From Pseudomonadota bacterium (GTDB lineage: Bacteria > Pseudomonadota > Gammaproteobacteria > Burkholderiales > Burkholderiaceae_C), in assembly GCA_023394015.1 (NCBI GenBank), contig JAEXBL010000054.1, positions 1 through 9,029 of the forward strand: DNA of 9,029 nucleotides. The letters are read 5' to 3'. Both the position numbers and the translations under genes were made by a program. Shown piece by piece: positions 1 to 6,315 of the stretch. The notes beneath the pieces were generated by a model. The model saw only the letters and a list, made by a program, of their open reading frames with translations. It did not search any database and was not told the origin of the DNA. The stretch's first letter is position 1. Every line of letters begins with the position of its first letter.

Positions 1-87
1 CTGCTATATACGGGCGGTGTCGTCACCTTCATGATGGGCCTGATTTCGGAGCAGATCACGGCGCTGATGTACCGAAAAAGCGAATGA
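1..87 (+). CDS. C-terminal end of a membrane-anchored glycosyltransferase (probably GT2, DPM1-like), partial
   Basis: Reading frame 1 is open from the left edge to a TGA at 85-87 and gives 28 residues. They consist of a hydrophobic stretch (about LLYTGGVVTFMMGLI) followed by SEQITALMYRKSE. A final transmembrane helix, then a Gly-Leu-Ile-(Ser/Gly)-Glu turn and a short basic tail is the usual ending of polyprenyl-phosphate sugar transferases of the dolichol-phosphate-mannose-synthase type in bacterial polysaccharide clusters. The stop codon overlaps the ATG of the next gene (ATGA at 84-87), so the two genes are translationally coupled. The catalytic domain lies outside the window, so the family call rests on the tail and the neighbours only. 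Another integral membrane protein of the cluster, such as a flippase or GtrA-like protein, remains possible. Confidence 0.5.
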   Translation: MLYTGGVVTFMMGLISEQITALMYRKSE

Positions 88-1298
88 GAGCGACAGGCTA
101 CCTGCGCTTGCCCGTGTTGCTCGTCCTTGCTTCTACCTATCCACGCTGGGCGGGTGATGCGGAGCCGGGCTTCGTGCACGAGTTGGCCCGGCGGTTGACG
201 GGGCGCTTTCGAGTGCTGGTGCTCTGCCCGCATGCCCCGGGGGCCAAACGGCGTGAAGTGATGGATGGCGTGGAGGTCATCCGCTACCGCTATGCGCCCG
301 AGCAGTTGGAGACGCTGGTCAACAATGGTGGCATCGTCACCAACCTCAAGCGCGCGCGCTGGAAGTTTCTGTTGGTGCCGGGCTTCGTGCTGGGTCAGGC
401 TTGGGCGGCGTGGCGGCTGCTGCGGCGCGAACGGGTGGATGTGATCCAGGCGCATTGGCTTATCCCGCAAGGCTTGATCGTGGCGCTGCTGCAGCGGCTA
501 CCGGGTCGCAAGGTTCCGTTTGTGGTCACCTCTCACGGCGCCGACCTTTATGCGCTCAAGGGGCGAGGGCTGGACGCTCTTAAGCGTTTCGTGGCGCGGC
601 GGGCGGAGGCTGCCACGGTGGTCAGCAGCGCCATGCGCGAGCGACTGGTGTCGCTGGGCGTGCCGGCTGCGCATGCACATGTGCTGCCGATGGGCGTGGA
701 TATGCGTGGGCGCTTTTTGCCTGATCCGGCTGTGCCGCGGGCACGCGGCGAAATCCTGTTTGTCGGACGGCTGGTGGAGAAGAAGGGGTTACGTCACCTG
801 CTCGATGCCATGCCTGCCGTGCGGCGGTTGCGGCCTGGCGTGTGCCTGACGGTTGCCGGTTTTGGGCCGGAAGAGAATGCGCTCAGGGCGCAGGCGGAAG
901 AGCTGGGTTTGGCGGATGCAGTGCATTTTCTCGGGGCCGTCGCCCAGTCAGATTTGCCTATGCTTTACCAGCGGGCGTCGCTGTTTGTCGCACCATTCGT
1001 CGAGGCGGGATCCGGTGATCAGGAAGGTCTGGGGCTGGTGCTGGTGGAGGCCATTGCTTGCGGCTGCCCCGTACTAGCCGGGGATGTCTCAGCCGTGCGT
1101 GATGTGATTGAGGTGGACGAGTGGATTGTCGATGTGCGCCAAACCGATGTACTGGTGCAGAGGATTGTGCAGTTGCTCACCACCGCACCGCAGCAATTGC
1201 GGGCAGACATCCTGGCGGCGCGAGAAGCCCTGCTGGAGCGGCTGGACTGGACAGCCGTGGCCCGTCGTTACGAGGAACTTCTGACGCGCGGACAGTGA
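84..1298 (+). CDS. Family 4 (GT-B fold) glycosyltransferase
   Basis: This 404-residue protein is a retaining GT-B glycosyltransferase of the usual length for family GT4. It should transfer a sugar from a nucleotide-sugar to a lipid-linked glycan at the cytoplasmic face of the inner membrane. The N-terminal acceptor domain starts with VLLVLASTYPRW (residues 11-22) and contains HWLIPQG (124-130) and SHGADL (150-155). The C-terminal donor domain contains GRLVEKKG (228-235), in which Arg and Lys normally contact the donor phosphates, GFGPE (259-263), and the EX7E motif with Glu314 and Glu322 in EGLGLVLVE. The ATG at 84 overlaps the stop of the preceding gene, which supports this start. A GTG at 114, just before VLLVLAST, would also give a typical GT4 N-terminus and cannot be excluded. 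The gene converges with the - strand operon. Donor and acceptor sugars cannot be read from the sequence. Confidence 0.9.
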   Translation: MRATGYLRLPVLLVLASTYPRWAGDAEPGFVHELARRLTGRFRVLVLCPHAPGAKRREVMDGVEVIRYRYAPEQLETLVNNGGIVTNLKRARWKFLLVPGFVLGQAWAAWRLLRRERVDVIQAHWLIPQGLIVALLQRLPGRKVPFVVTSHGADLYALKGRGLDALKRFVARRAEAATVVSSAMRERLVSLGVPAAHAHVLPMGVDMRGRFLPDPAVPRARGEILFVGRLVEKKGLRHLLDAMPAVRRLRPGVCLTVAGFGPEENALRAQAEELGLADAVHFLGAVAQSDLPMLYQRASLFVAPFVEAGSGDQEGLGLVLVEAIACGCPVLAGDVSAVRDVIEVDEWIVDVRQTDVLVQRIVQLLTTAPQQLRADILAAREALLERLDWTAVARRYEELLTRGQ

Positions 1299-1352
1299 CC
1301 GGCTGGAGCCGGCATGTTGGCAGGTTAGCGGCCCATGGATGCGGGCCTGCCT
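1299..1352. terminator. Possible hairpins between two convergent genes
   Basis: The 54 bases separating the two convergent glycosyltransferase genes hold two inverted repeats. One is CCGGC (1299-1303) with GCCGG (1308-1312) around a 4-base loop. The other is GGCAGG (1319-1324) with CCTGCC (1346-1351), which could extend inward through CCC/GGG pairing with a bulge. Neither is followed by a run of T on either strand, so a classical intrinsic terminator is not shown. GC-rich inverted repeats at a convergent junction could still act on transcripts from both sides, but in GC-rich DNA such repeats also arise by chance. Confidence 0.3.
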
Positions 1353-2471
1353 CTATGCGCCGCTTTGTACAGCCGGTACCAGCGCGCTCTCCATTCCCTC
1401 GATGAGCACCCGCCAATCCTCAATAGACACGGGCGGGCATTGGCTGGCCTGAAGTTGCCACAGCACGGCGCGGGCAAGGGCGTCGGCATCGCCCGCAGCA
1501 AACAGTGCCTTGGGCGTGGCGGCAAGCAGGTCGCTCATTTGGCCCACGTCGGTGGCGACCACGGGCAGGCGGCAGGCCAGCATTTCATAGGCTTTTTGTG
1601 GGAAGCAATAGCGGCCGAAGGGCGTGTCCAGGATGGAGATGATGCCTACGTCGAGGGCGCGAAACAGATCGGCCACCTGGGCGTGGGCGAGGTGGCCGAG
1701 GTAATGCACGCGTTCGCCCTGCGGGGGAGCAAACCCGTCTTCCAGCGGGCCGGCGAGCACCAGATGCGCGTCGGGGCGGGCGGCGGCGATGGCGGGCCAG
1801 GCGGCGTACAGGGGGGCAATGCCTTTTTCGCGATAGAGACCACCGGCCGTGCCGATGAGTTTGGCGCCTTCCGGCAGGCTCAATGCCCGGCGGGCCTGGG
1901 CCTTGTCGCCGGGGTGGAAGACGGTCAGGTCCACGGTGCTGGGCATGGCGATCACCGTGCCTGTGGCGCCGTCCTCCAGCACCTTGCGGCGCAGCGGCTC
2001 GCTGGTGGTGGTGACCACGGCGGCCTTGCGCACGGCGTGGCGCAGCATGGACACGAAGCCGGGGATGCGCGCCTGGCCGAATCCCTCGAAATTGTCGTAG
2101 AGGTCGACTGCGCAGGGGATGTCCAGCCGCCGAGCCAGCCAGCGCGCCAGCACAACGTGGGGGATGTCGGAGGCTCCGATGAGAACGTCGGGCCGGAAGA
2201 CGCGCAGTTGCCGCAGCAGATGCCAAGGGTAGACCGCTAGCCAGGGCAGGCGCGCTTTGCCTGCGGCAAACGATTGCCATGCCAGCGTGCCCGGGGTGGC
2301 ATCGTGCATCCATCGGCCGGCGCTGTCGTTGGCGTGGTAATCGAGGCAATAGGCGTTGACCTCATGACCCAGGCCGGCCAGTTGGCGCGGGATTTCATAG
2401 AGGCGCGCGTAGCGGTCGAGGATCACATCCTTGCCCATGTAGCGGCGCTTGCAGAGAAAGGCGATGCGCAT
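1353..2471 (-). CDS. GT-B fold glycosyltransferase (family 4-like), last gene of the - strand operon
   Basis: This 372-residue protein has the two-domain GT-B layout. It begins MRIAFLCKRR with the first beta strand at the extreme N-terminus, and the acceptor domain contains DVLIGASDIPHVVLA (95-109) and AVDLYDNFEGFG (121-132). The donor domain contains GTAGGLYREKGI (207-218), LVLAGPL (237-243), and FPQKAYEMLACRLPVVATDVG, given here as FPQKAYEML (290-298) followed by PVVATDVG (303-310). The second Glu of the EX7E motif is present (Glu296), but the position eight residues before it is Tyr288 rather than Glu. That resembles the subgroup with a Pro-x-Lys-x-x-Glu motif. The start lies 31 bases after galE with no strong Shine-Dalgarno sequence, and the same direction suggests the same transcript. 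It probably adds one sugar of the repeat unit; donor and acceptor are unknown. Confidence 0.86.
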   Translation of the reverse strand: MRIAFLCKRRYMGKDVILDRYARLYEIPRQLAGLGHEVNAYCLDYHANDSAGRWMHDATPGTLAWQSFAAGKARLPWLAVYPWHLLRQLRVFRPDVLIGASDIPHVVLARWLARRLDIPCAVDLYDNFEGFGQARIPGFVSMLRHAVRKAAVVTTTSEPLRRKVLEDGATGTVIAMPSTVDLTVFHPGDKAQARRALSLPEGAKLIGTAGGLYREKGIAPLYAAWPAIAAARPDAHLVLAGPLEDGFAPPQGERVHYLGHLAHAQVADLFRALDVGIISILDTPFGRYCFPQKAYEMLACRLPVVATDVGQMSDLLAATPKALFAAGDADALARAVLWQLQASQCPPVSIEDWRVLIEGMESALVPAVQSGA

Positions 2472-2502
2472 CGTTGGCTCGGTTATCGGCGGGATGGGGC
2501 GG

Positions 2503-3531
2503 TCAAGGCGCGGGGCGGCGGGCCTGTGCCTGGTGCCAGGCGAGCGCCGTGCGCAGCATGTCGTTCAGTCCATGGCGTGGCTGCCAGCCCAGCACTTGCC
2601 GCGCGCGTTGGCCGCTGGCCACCAGCACCGCCGGGTCTCCCGCGCGGCGCGGCGCGTAACGGGCCGCCGGGCGCCCATCGCACAGTGCGCGCGCCTGGGC
2701 CAGCACTTCGGCTACCGAGTAGCCCTGCCCGCTGCCCAGGTTGAAAACGTGAAAGCCTCCCGCGTGCTGGGCGTGTTGCAGCGCCAGCAGGTGCGCGCGA
2801 CACAGATCGTGCACGTGCACGTAGTCGCGCACGCAGGTGCCGTCTGGTGTCGGGTAATCGGCGCCGAACACGGTGACTTCGCCGCCGGGCGTCATGGCGG
2901 CGCGCAGCACGTTGGGAATCAGGTGGGTTTCGGGTTCGTGCGCCTCGCCGATCTGGCCGTCCGGGTCGGCGCCGGCGGCATTGAAGTAGCGCAGGCAAGC
3001 CGCGCGCAGGCCGTGGGCACGGCTTTGCTCGGCAATCATGCGCTCGGCCATCAGCTTGCTCCAGCCGTAGGGGTTGATGGGCTGCTGCGCCTGCTCTTCG
3101 GCAATGGGCACCGTTTCGGGGCTGCCGTACACGGCAGCGGTGGAGGAAAACACCAGCGCATCGACCTCTGCGGCCTGCATTGCCTCCAGCAGGTTGAGCG
3201 TGCCGGTCACGTTGTTGCGAAAGTAGCGTTCAGGCTCGGCCATCGACTGGCCCACCTGCGACAAGGCGGCGAAGTGCATCACCGCCGCGAAACGCCAACG
3301 ACCCAGCACATCGCGCAGCGCGTCGGCATCCAGCAGATCACCCTCCACCAAAGGACCCCACTGCACCGCCCAGCGGTGGCCGGTGCTGAGGTTGTCGAAG
3401 CTTACGGGCAGATAGCCTGCCTGCGCCAGTTGCTTGCACATGTGCGCGCCGATATAGCCGGCACCGCCGCAGACGAGGATGGGCGTGGCTTGTGAAGGTG
3501 GCTTGGGGGATTGGGGTTGCATGCTCATCAT
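2503..3531 (-). CDS. galE: UDP-glucose 4-epimerase
   Basis: GalE interconverts UDP-glucose and UDP-galactose using tightly bound NAD in the cytoplasm. The 342 residues match the usual 330-340 length. The Rossmann NAD-binding motif GGAGYIG is at 22-28, and DNLSTGH (46-52) and the MHFAAL segment (85-90) are typical of the family. The catalytic triad is visible as Thr131 in SSTAAVYG (129-136) and Tyr155/Lys159 in YGWSK. RYFNAAGADPDG (181-192) and RDYVHVHDL (235-243) complete the signature. The protein begins with about 16 extra residues rich in Pro and Gln. The ATG at 3531 overlaps the glf stop (ATGA), but in-frame ATGs at 3528 and 3522 are also possible starts. The segment GDPAVLVAS (298-306) has Leu303 where the E. 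coli enzyme has the bulky Tyr299, so activity on N-acetylated sugars cannot be excluded. Next to glf, its job is most likely to supply UDP-galactopyranose. Confidence 0.95.
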   Translation of the reverse strand: MMSMQPQSPKPPSQATPILVCGGAGYIGAHMCKQLAQAGYLPVSFDNLSTGHRWAVQWGPLVEGDLLDADALRDVLGRWRFAAVMHFAALSQVGQSMAEPERYFRNNVTGTLNLLEAMQAAEVDALVFSSTAAVYGSPETVPIAEEQAQQPINPYGWSKLMAERMIAEQSRAHGLRAACLRYFNAAGADPDGQIGEAHEPETHLIPNVLRAAMTPGGEVTVFGADYPTPDGTCVRDYVHVHDLCRAHLLALQHAQHAGGFHVFNLGSGQGYSVAEVLAQARALCDGRPAARYAPRRAGDPAVLVASGQRARQVLGWQPRHGLNDMLRTALAWHQAQARRPAP

Positions 3532-4631
3532 GTGGCCTGTGCGGCGGATAGCACTTCTGCCGCCGCCAGCGCGGCCGCCACCACCTGATCCATGTTGTAG
3601 TAGCGGTATTCCGCCAACCGGCCAACGAAGGTCACGCCCGGTTCGGCCTCGGCCAGTGCCTGGTAGCGCTTGAACAAGGCTTCGTTCGTGTCACTCGGGA
3701 TCGGGTAATACGGATCACCCTCGGCCATCGGGTATTCGCGCACGATGGATGTACCCGTGTGCTGTTGCCCCGTCAGGTGCCTGAACTCGGTGATGCGGGT
3801 GTAGGCATGATCGTTCGGATAGTTGACCGTACCCACAGGCTGGAACTGGGCAACGCCGGGCAGGTGATCGTGCTCAAAGCGCAGGCTGCGATAGGGCAGG
3901 GCGCCGAAGCGGTGGCCAAAATAAGCGTCGATTGGCCCCGTATAAATCAAATGGCCAAAAGCGGAGCGGTCCACGTCAGCAAAATCCACACCGGTTTGCA
4001 CGGTGATCTCGGGGTGGTCCAGCATGTTCTCGAACATGCGCGTGTAGCCGTGTAGCGGCATCGCCTGGAAGCGATCGGTGAAGTAGCGGTCGTCGGTGTT
4101 GGTGCGCGTGGGAATGCGCGCCGCCACCCCGGCCTTGAGCTGCGACGGCTCCAGGCCCCACTGCTTGCGCGTGTAGTTGAGGAAGAATTTTTCGTACAGG
4201 TCGCGCCCCACGGCGTTGAGCACCACGTCCTCGCTGGTGCGCACCAGCTCGCGCGGCTCGCGCACGCGCTCGAAAAAGGCGGCTGCGCCGGCTTCGTCCA
4301 TGTCCAGCCCATACAGCTGGTTGAGCGTGTCGCGGTTGATGGGGAAGGGGTAATGCTTGCCATCTACCACGCCCAGCACCCGGTGCTCGTAGGGGCGCCA
4401 CTCGGTAAAGCGCGATAGAAAAGTCCACACCTTCTCGCTGTTGGTGTGGAAGATGTGCGGGCCATAGCGGTGCACCAGCACGCCGTGCGCGTCCGCTTCG
4501 TCAAAAGCGTTGCCGGCGATGTGCGGGCGGCGGTCGATGACGTGGACCTTCCGGCCTGCTTCGGCCAGGGCGCGCGCGACTGTGGAACCGGCAAAACCGG
4601 CGCCGACGATGAGGGTAGGGATGCTTGTCAT
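3528..4631 (-). CDS. glf: UDP-galactopyranose mutase
   Basis: Glf is a flavoenzyme that contracts UDP-galactopyranose to UDP-galactofuranose, the donor for galactofuranose in O-antigens and capsules. The 367-residue length is typical of the family. The FAD-binding GAGFAG (10-15) is followed by VIDRRPHIAGNAFDE (31-45), the family's usual second segment. Further signatures are YGPHIFHTN (56-64), YPFPINRDTLNQLYG (94-108), NYTRKQWG (152-159), the TNTDDRYFTDRFQAMP region (177-192), and the C-terminal FVGRLAEYRYYNMDQV (335-350). The gene ends in a 4-base overlap with galE, so substrate-making and substrate-using enzymes are translated together. It starts 66 bases after the fic stop; that gap includes a run of six T (4657-4662) but no obvious hairpin or strong ribosome-binding site. 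The assignment is secure, and no key residue seems to be missing. Confidence 0.97.
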   Translation of the reverse strand: MTSIPTLIVGAGFAGSTVARALAEAGRKVHVIDRRPHIAGNAFDEADAHGVLVHRYGPHIFHTNSEKVWTFLSRFTEWRPYEHRVLGVVDGKHYPFPINRDTLNQLYGLDMDEAGAAAFFERVREPRELVRTSEDVVLNAVGRDLYEKFFLNYTRKQWGLEPSQLKAGVAARIPTRTNTDDRYFTDRFQAMPLHGYTRMFENMLDHPEITVQTGVDFADVDRSAFGHLIYTGPIDAYFGHRFGALPYRSLRFEHDHLPGVAQFQPVGTVNYPNDHAYTRITEFRHLTGQQHTGTSIVREYPMAEGDPYYPIPSDTNEALFKRYQALAEAEPGVTFVGRLAEYRYYNMDQVVAAALAAAEVLSAAQAT

Positions 4632-4697
4632 GGCTGCGTGGTCGAATGCGGATCGATTTTTTCGCGGGTCGGATCTCGATATGGCCGTATTGGTCGG

Positions 4698-6197
4698 TCA
4701 CTCCTCTAGTGGCTCCCTTTGCATGGCACGGCGGACGGCTATTTCAATGGCGTCCAGCACATGGGCCTGCACGCGGTCGGCATAGCGCTTGCGCCGGTTG
4801 CCGGACAGGGTGCCGCCATTTTGGAAAATGGCCACGATCAAGGTGGCCAGATCGCTGCCGCGCAGATCGTGCTGCGCATTGATGTGGTGCTGGACACGAT
4901 CGAACAGGGACAGGAACTCCACTTCACGGCGCATGTGCGTGTCCAGCGACGCCTCGGCCATGGCCAGCGTGAAAGTGGCCGCCTCGGTCAGATCCATGTA
5001 GCGGAACCATACGTCTGCTTCTGGAGCCCAGTCATAGGTGTAATGCTCATCACCGGCCCAGCCCACTTGGCACAACTGCCGCGCGGGCTTGCTGAAAGCG
5101 GTCAGTGCCTGCAGGTAGGCGTCTTCATGCTTTTTCATCACCACCGAAATGGGCAGCAGAAACTGATGCGGCAGGCGACCGGATTGCCCCAGGCAGTGGT
5201 GAATGAGGTAGCGCGAGAGGCGCCCATTGCCGTCCATGAACGGATGAATGAAGACGAAGGCGAAGGACACCACCGCGGCATGAACCAGCGGATCGAGTCC
5301 GGCCGGGGGCTGGTTGGCCAGGCGCATCAGGCCAGCCATCAGCTTGGCCGCTAAATCGGGCTCTGGCGGCACGTAGGTCACCCCGGCGGCGCCGGGCGCA
5401 TCCCTCTGCAGGCGGTTTTGCTCGATGCGGAACTGCACCGCCTGGTCAAAAGGGTTGGTGACGATGGCGCTTTGCCACTTCACCAGCAAATCTTCCGTCA
5501 GGGGATGCGGCTCATGGGCGCGCCGCAGCAGCGTTGCGAACCGGGTGGCCTTGTCCGGCGAGGGGATTTCGCCCTCAATGGCGAACGAACCCTCGGTCTC
5601 GCTCAGGTAGGCCCAGTTGAGCGCGCGCTCCAGCATCGCCTGGTCAACCGACCGGGCAAAGGCCTGTGTCTGCCCCAGAATGTCTTTGTCCACCAGGGCC
5701 ATCAGCGCCGGCGTTTTGCGCACCACAGGGCAAAACGGCATGTCGCCCAGGCCATTGAACGCAATGCGCCAGCGGGCATCGCGGCGGGCCGGGCCCACGA
5801 AGTAATGCGCAGGGTCGAACAAGGGCGCATAGGCCGCGGAAACACCCGTTTCGTCCAGGCCCGGCAGGCGCCGCTCGTGCAGGTGTTCCCACAAGTGCCC
5901 CAGTTTGCGCCCATAAATACTATTGGGCGCGGCCTGAATCAAGGCTGCGAGTTCGGCCGGCGGAATGCGCCGCAGGGCGCATGCCAGCAGATCCAATCGC
6001 ACGCCTTCATGCTTGAGCGCGAACAAGGCATGCTGCAACAGCGTGCCTCCCGGTAAAAGCTTGTGCGGCACCAGCAGGGCGCCGCCCGTCTCCAGCCGGG
6101 CGATGCGGCTGACAGGCGCCAGGCGGGCGCCTTGCTCGCCCACAAAGTCCGGGGCATTCACGGCATCTTGTATCCAAGCGTAGCCGACGGCGGTCAT
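4698..6197 (-). CDS. Fic-domain protein (predicted AMP-transferase) with built-in inhibitory helix
   Basis: This 499-residue protein carries the full Fic motif HPFMDGNGRLSR (318-329). His318 is the expected catalytic base, Asp322 the metal ligand, and the Gly-Asn-Gly-Arg turn and Arg329 bind the nucleotide phosphates. Proteins of this fold move AMP, and sometimes another group, from a nucleotide onto a hydroxyl of a target protein. An inhibitory motif S204-FAI-E208-G209 fits (S/T)xxxE(G/N) and lies upstream of the Fic core, which places the protein among the self-inhibited class II Fic proteins. It therefore needs no separate antitoxin, and none is adjacent. About 190 N-terminal and 150 C-terminal residues flank the core; I do not recognise a named domain in them. 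It lies between a glycosyltransferase and glf in the same direction, although no link between Fic and glycan synthesis is evident. The 114-base gap upstream suggests that it may have its own promoter, but none is clear. The target is unknown. Confidence 0.92.
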   Translation of the reverse strand: MTAVGYAWIQDAVNAPDFVGEQGARLAPVSRIARLETGGALLVPHKLLPGGTLLQHALFALKHEGVRLDLLACALRRIPPAELAALIQAAPNSIYGRKLGHLWEHLHERRLPGLDETGVSAAYAPLFDPAHYFVGPARRDARWRIAFNGLGDMPFCPVVRKTPALMALVDKDILGQTQAFARSVDQAMLERALNWAYLSETEGSFAIEGEIPSPDKATRFATLLRRAHEPHPLTEDLLVKWQSAIVTNPFDQAVQFRIEQNRLQRDAPGAAGVTYVPPEPDLAAKLMAGLMRLANQPPAGLDPLVHAAVVSFAFVFIHPFMDGNGRLSRYLIHHCLGQSGRLPHQFLLPISVVMKKHEDAYLQALTAFSKPARQLCQVGWAGDEHYTYDWAPEADVWFRYMDLTEAATFTLAMAEASLDTHMRREVEFLSLFDRVQHHINAQHDLRGSDLATLIVAIFQNGGTLSGNRRKRYADRVQAHVLDAIEIAVRRAMQREPLEE

Positions 6198-6311
6198 GGT
6201 GTTGCGGTTGATCCGGTCAAAATCTTCAGCACAAGGAATTTATCTTCAGATTTACGCAAAGAAGAGACTTTTTTTTCATTCTGCCTGCGAATCTGGGCAC
6301 GGGCGAGCCGG
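6198..6311. other. AT-richer gap upstream of fic with short direct repeats
   Basis: This is the longest non-coding gap in the window. Its middle (about 6221-6280) is clearly richer in A and T than the genes on both sides and includes a run of eight T (6269-6276) on the + strand. It would hold the fic leader and any fic promoter, read right to left. On the - strand I looked for -35 and -10 hexamers at 16-18 base spacing and found only weak matches, such as GATAAA without a matching -35. No hairpin plus U-tract in the - strand direction ends the upstream glycosyltransferase transcript. Confidence 0.5.
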
Positions 6312-6315
6312 TCAA
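6213..6315. repeat. 8-base direct repeat bounding the AT-rich gap
   Basis: CCGGTCAA is present at 6213-6220 and 6308-6315, the second copy overlapping the stop codon of the upstream glycosyltransferase. The two copies bracket 87 bases of AT-richer sequence. Direct repeats of this length can be left as a target-site duplication, but the enclosed sequence shows no terminal inverted repeats. Confidence 0.25.
6222..6249. repeat. Two copies of an 8-base direct repeat spaced 20 bases apart
   Basis: ATCTTCAG occurs at 6222-6229 and again at 6242-6249 (CTGAAGAT on the coding strand of fic). The start-to-start spacing is 20 bases, close to two turns of the helix, and the nearer copy ends about 25 bases before the fic start codon. 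The geometry would suit a regulator binding side by side, but an 8-base match within about 100 bases can occur by chance. Confidence 0.35.

Noticed and set aside
1335..2240. Long + strand open frame (301 codons) opposite the - strand GT-B gene
   Set aside because: It is antisense to a gene with clear motifs. Long antisense frames are common in GC-rich DNA, and the translation has no recognisable domain.
2449..3495. Long + strand open frame (348 codons) opposite galE
   Set aside because: It mirrors galE, is rich in His, Gln, Val and Ala as expected of an antisense translation, and shows no family motif.
4719..6056. Two + strand open frames (211 and 212 codons) opposite fic
   Set aside because: Both are antisense to the Fic gene, which has a complete catalytic motif. 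No independent evidence supports them.
4698..6197. Fic as the toxin of a toxin-antitoxin pair
   Set aside because: No small antitoxin-like gene is adjacent, and the inhibitory motif is within the protein itself (residues 204-209).
6261..6280. Run of eight T on the + strand as an intrinsic terminator
   Set aside because: It lies on the strand opposite to transcription here, and no GC-rich hairpin precedes it.
6198..6311. A sigma-70 promoter for fic
   Set aside because: Only partial -10-like matches such as GATAAA were found, with no acceptable -35 at 16-18 bases.
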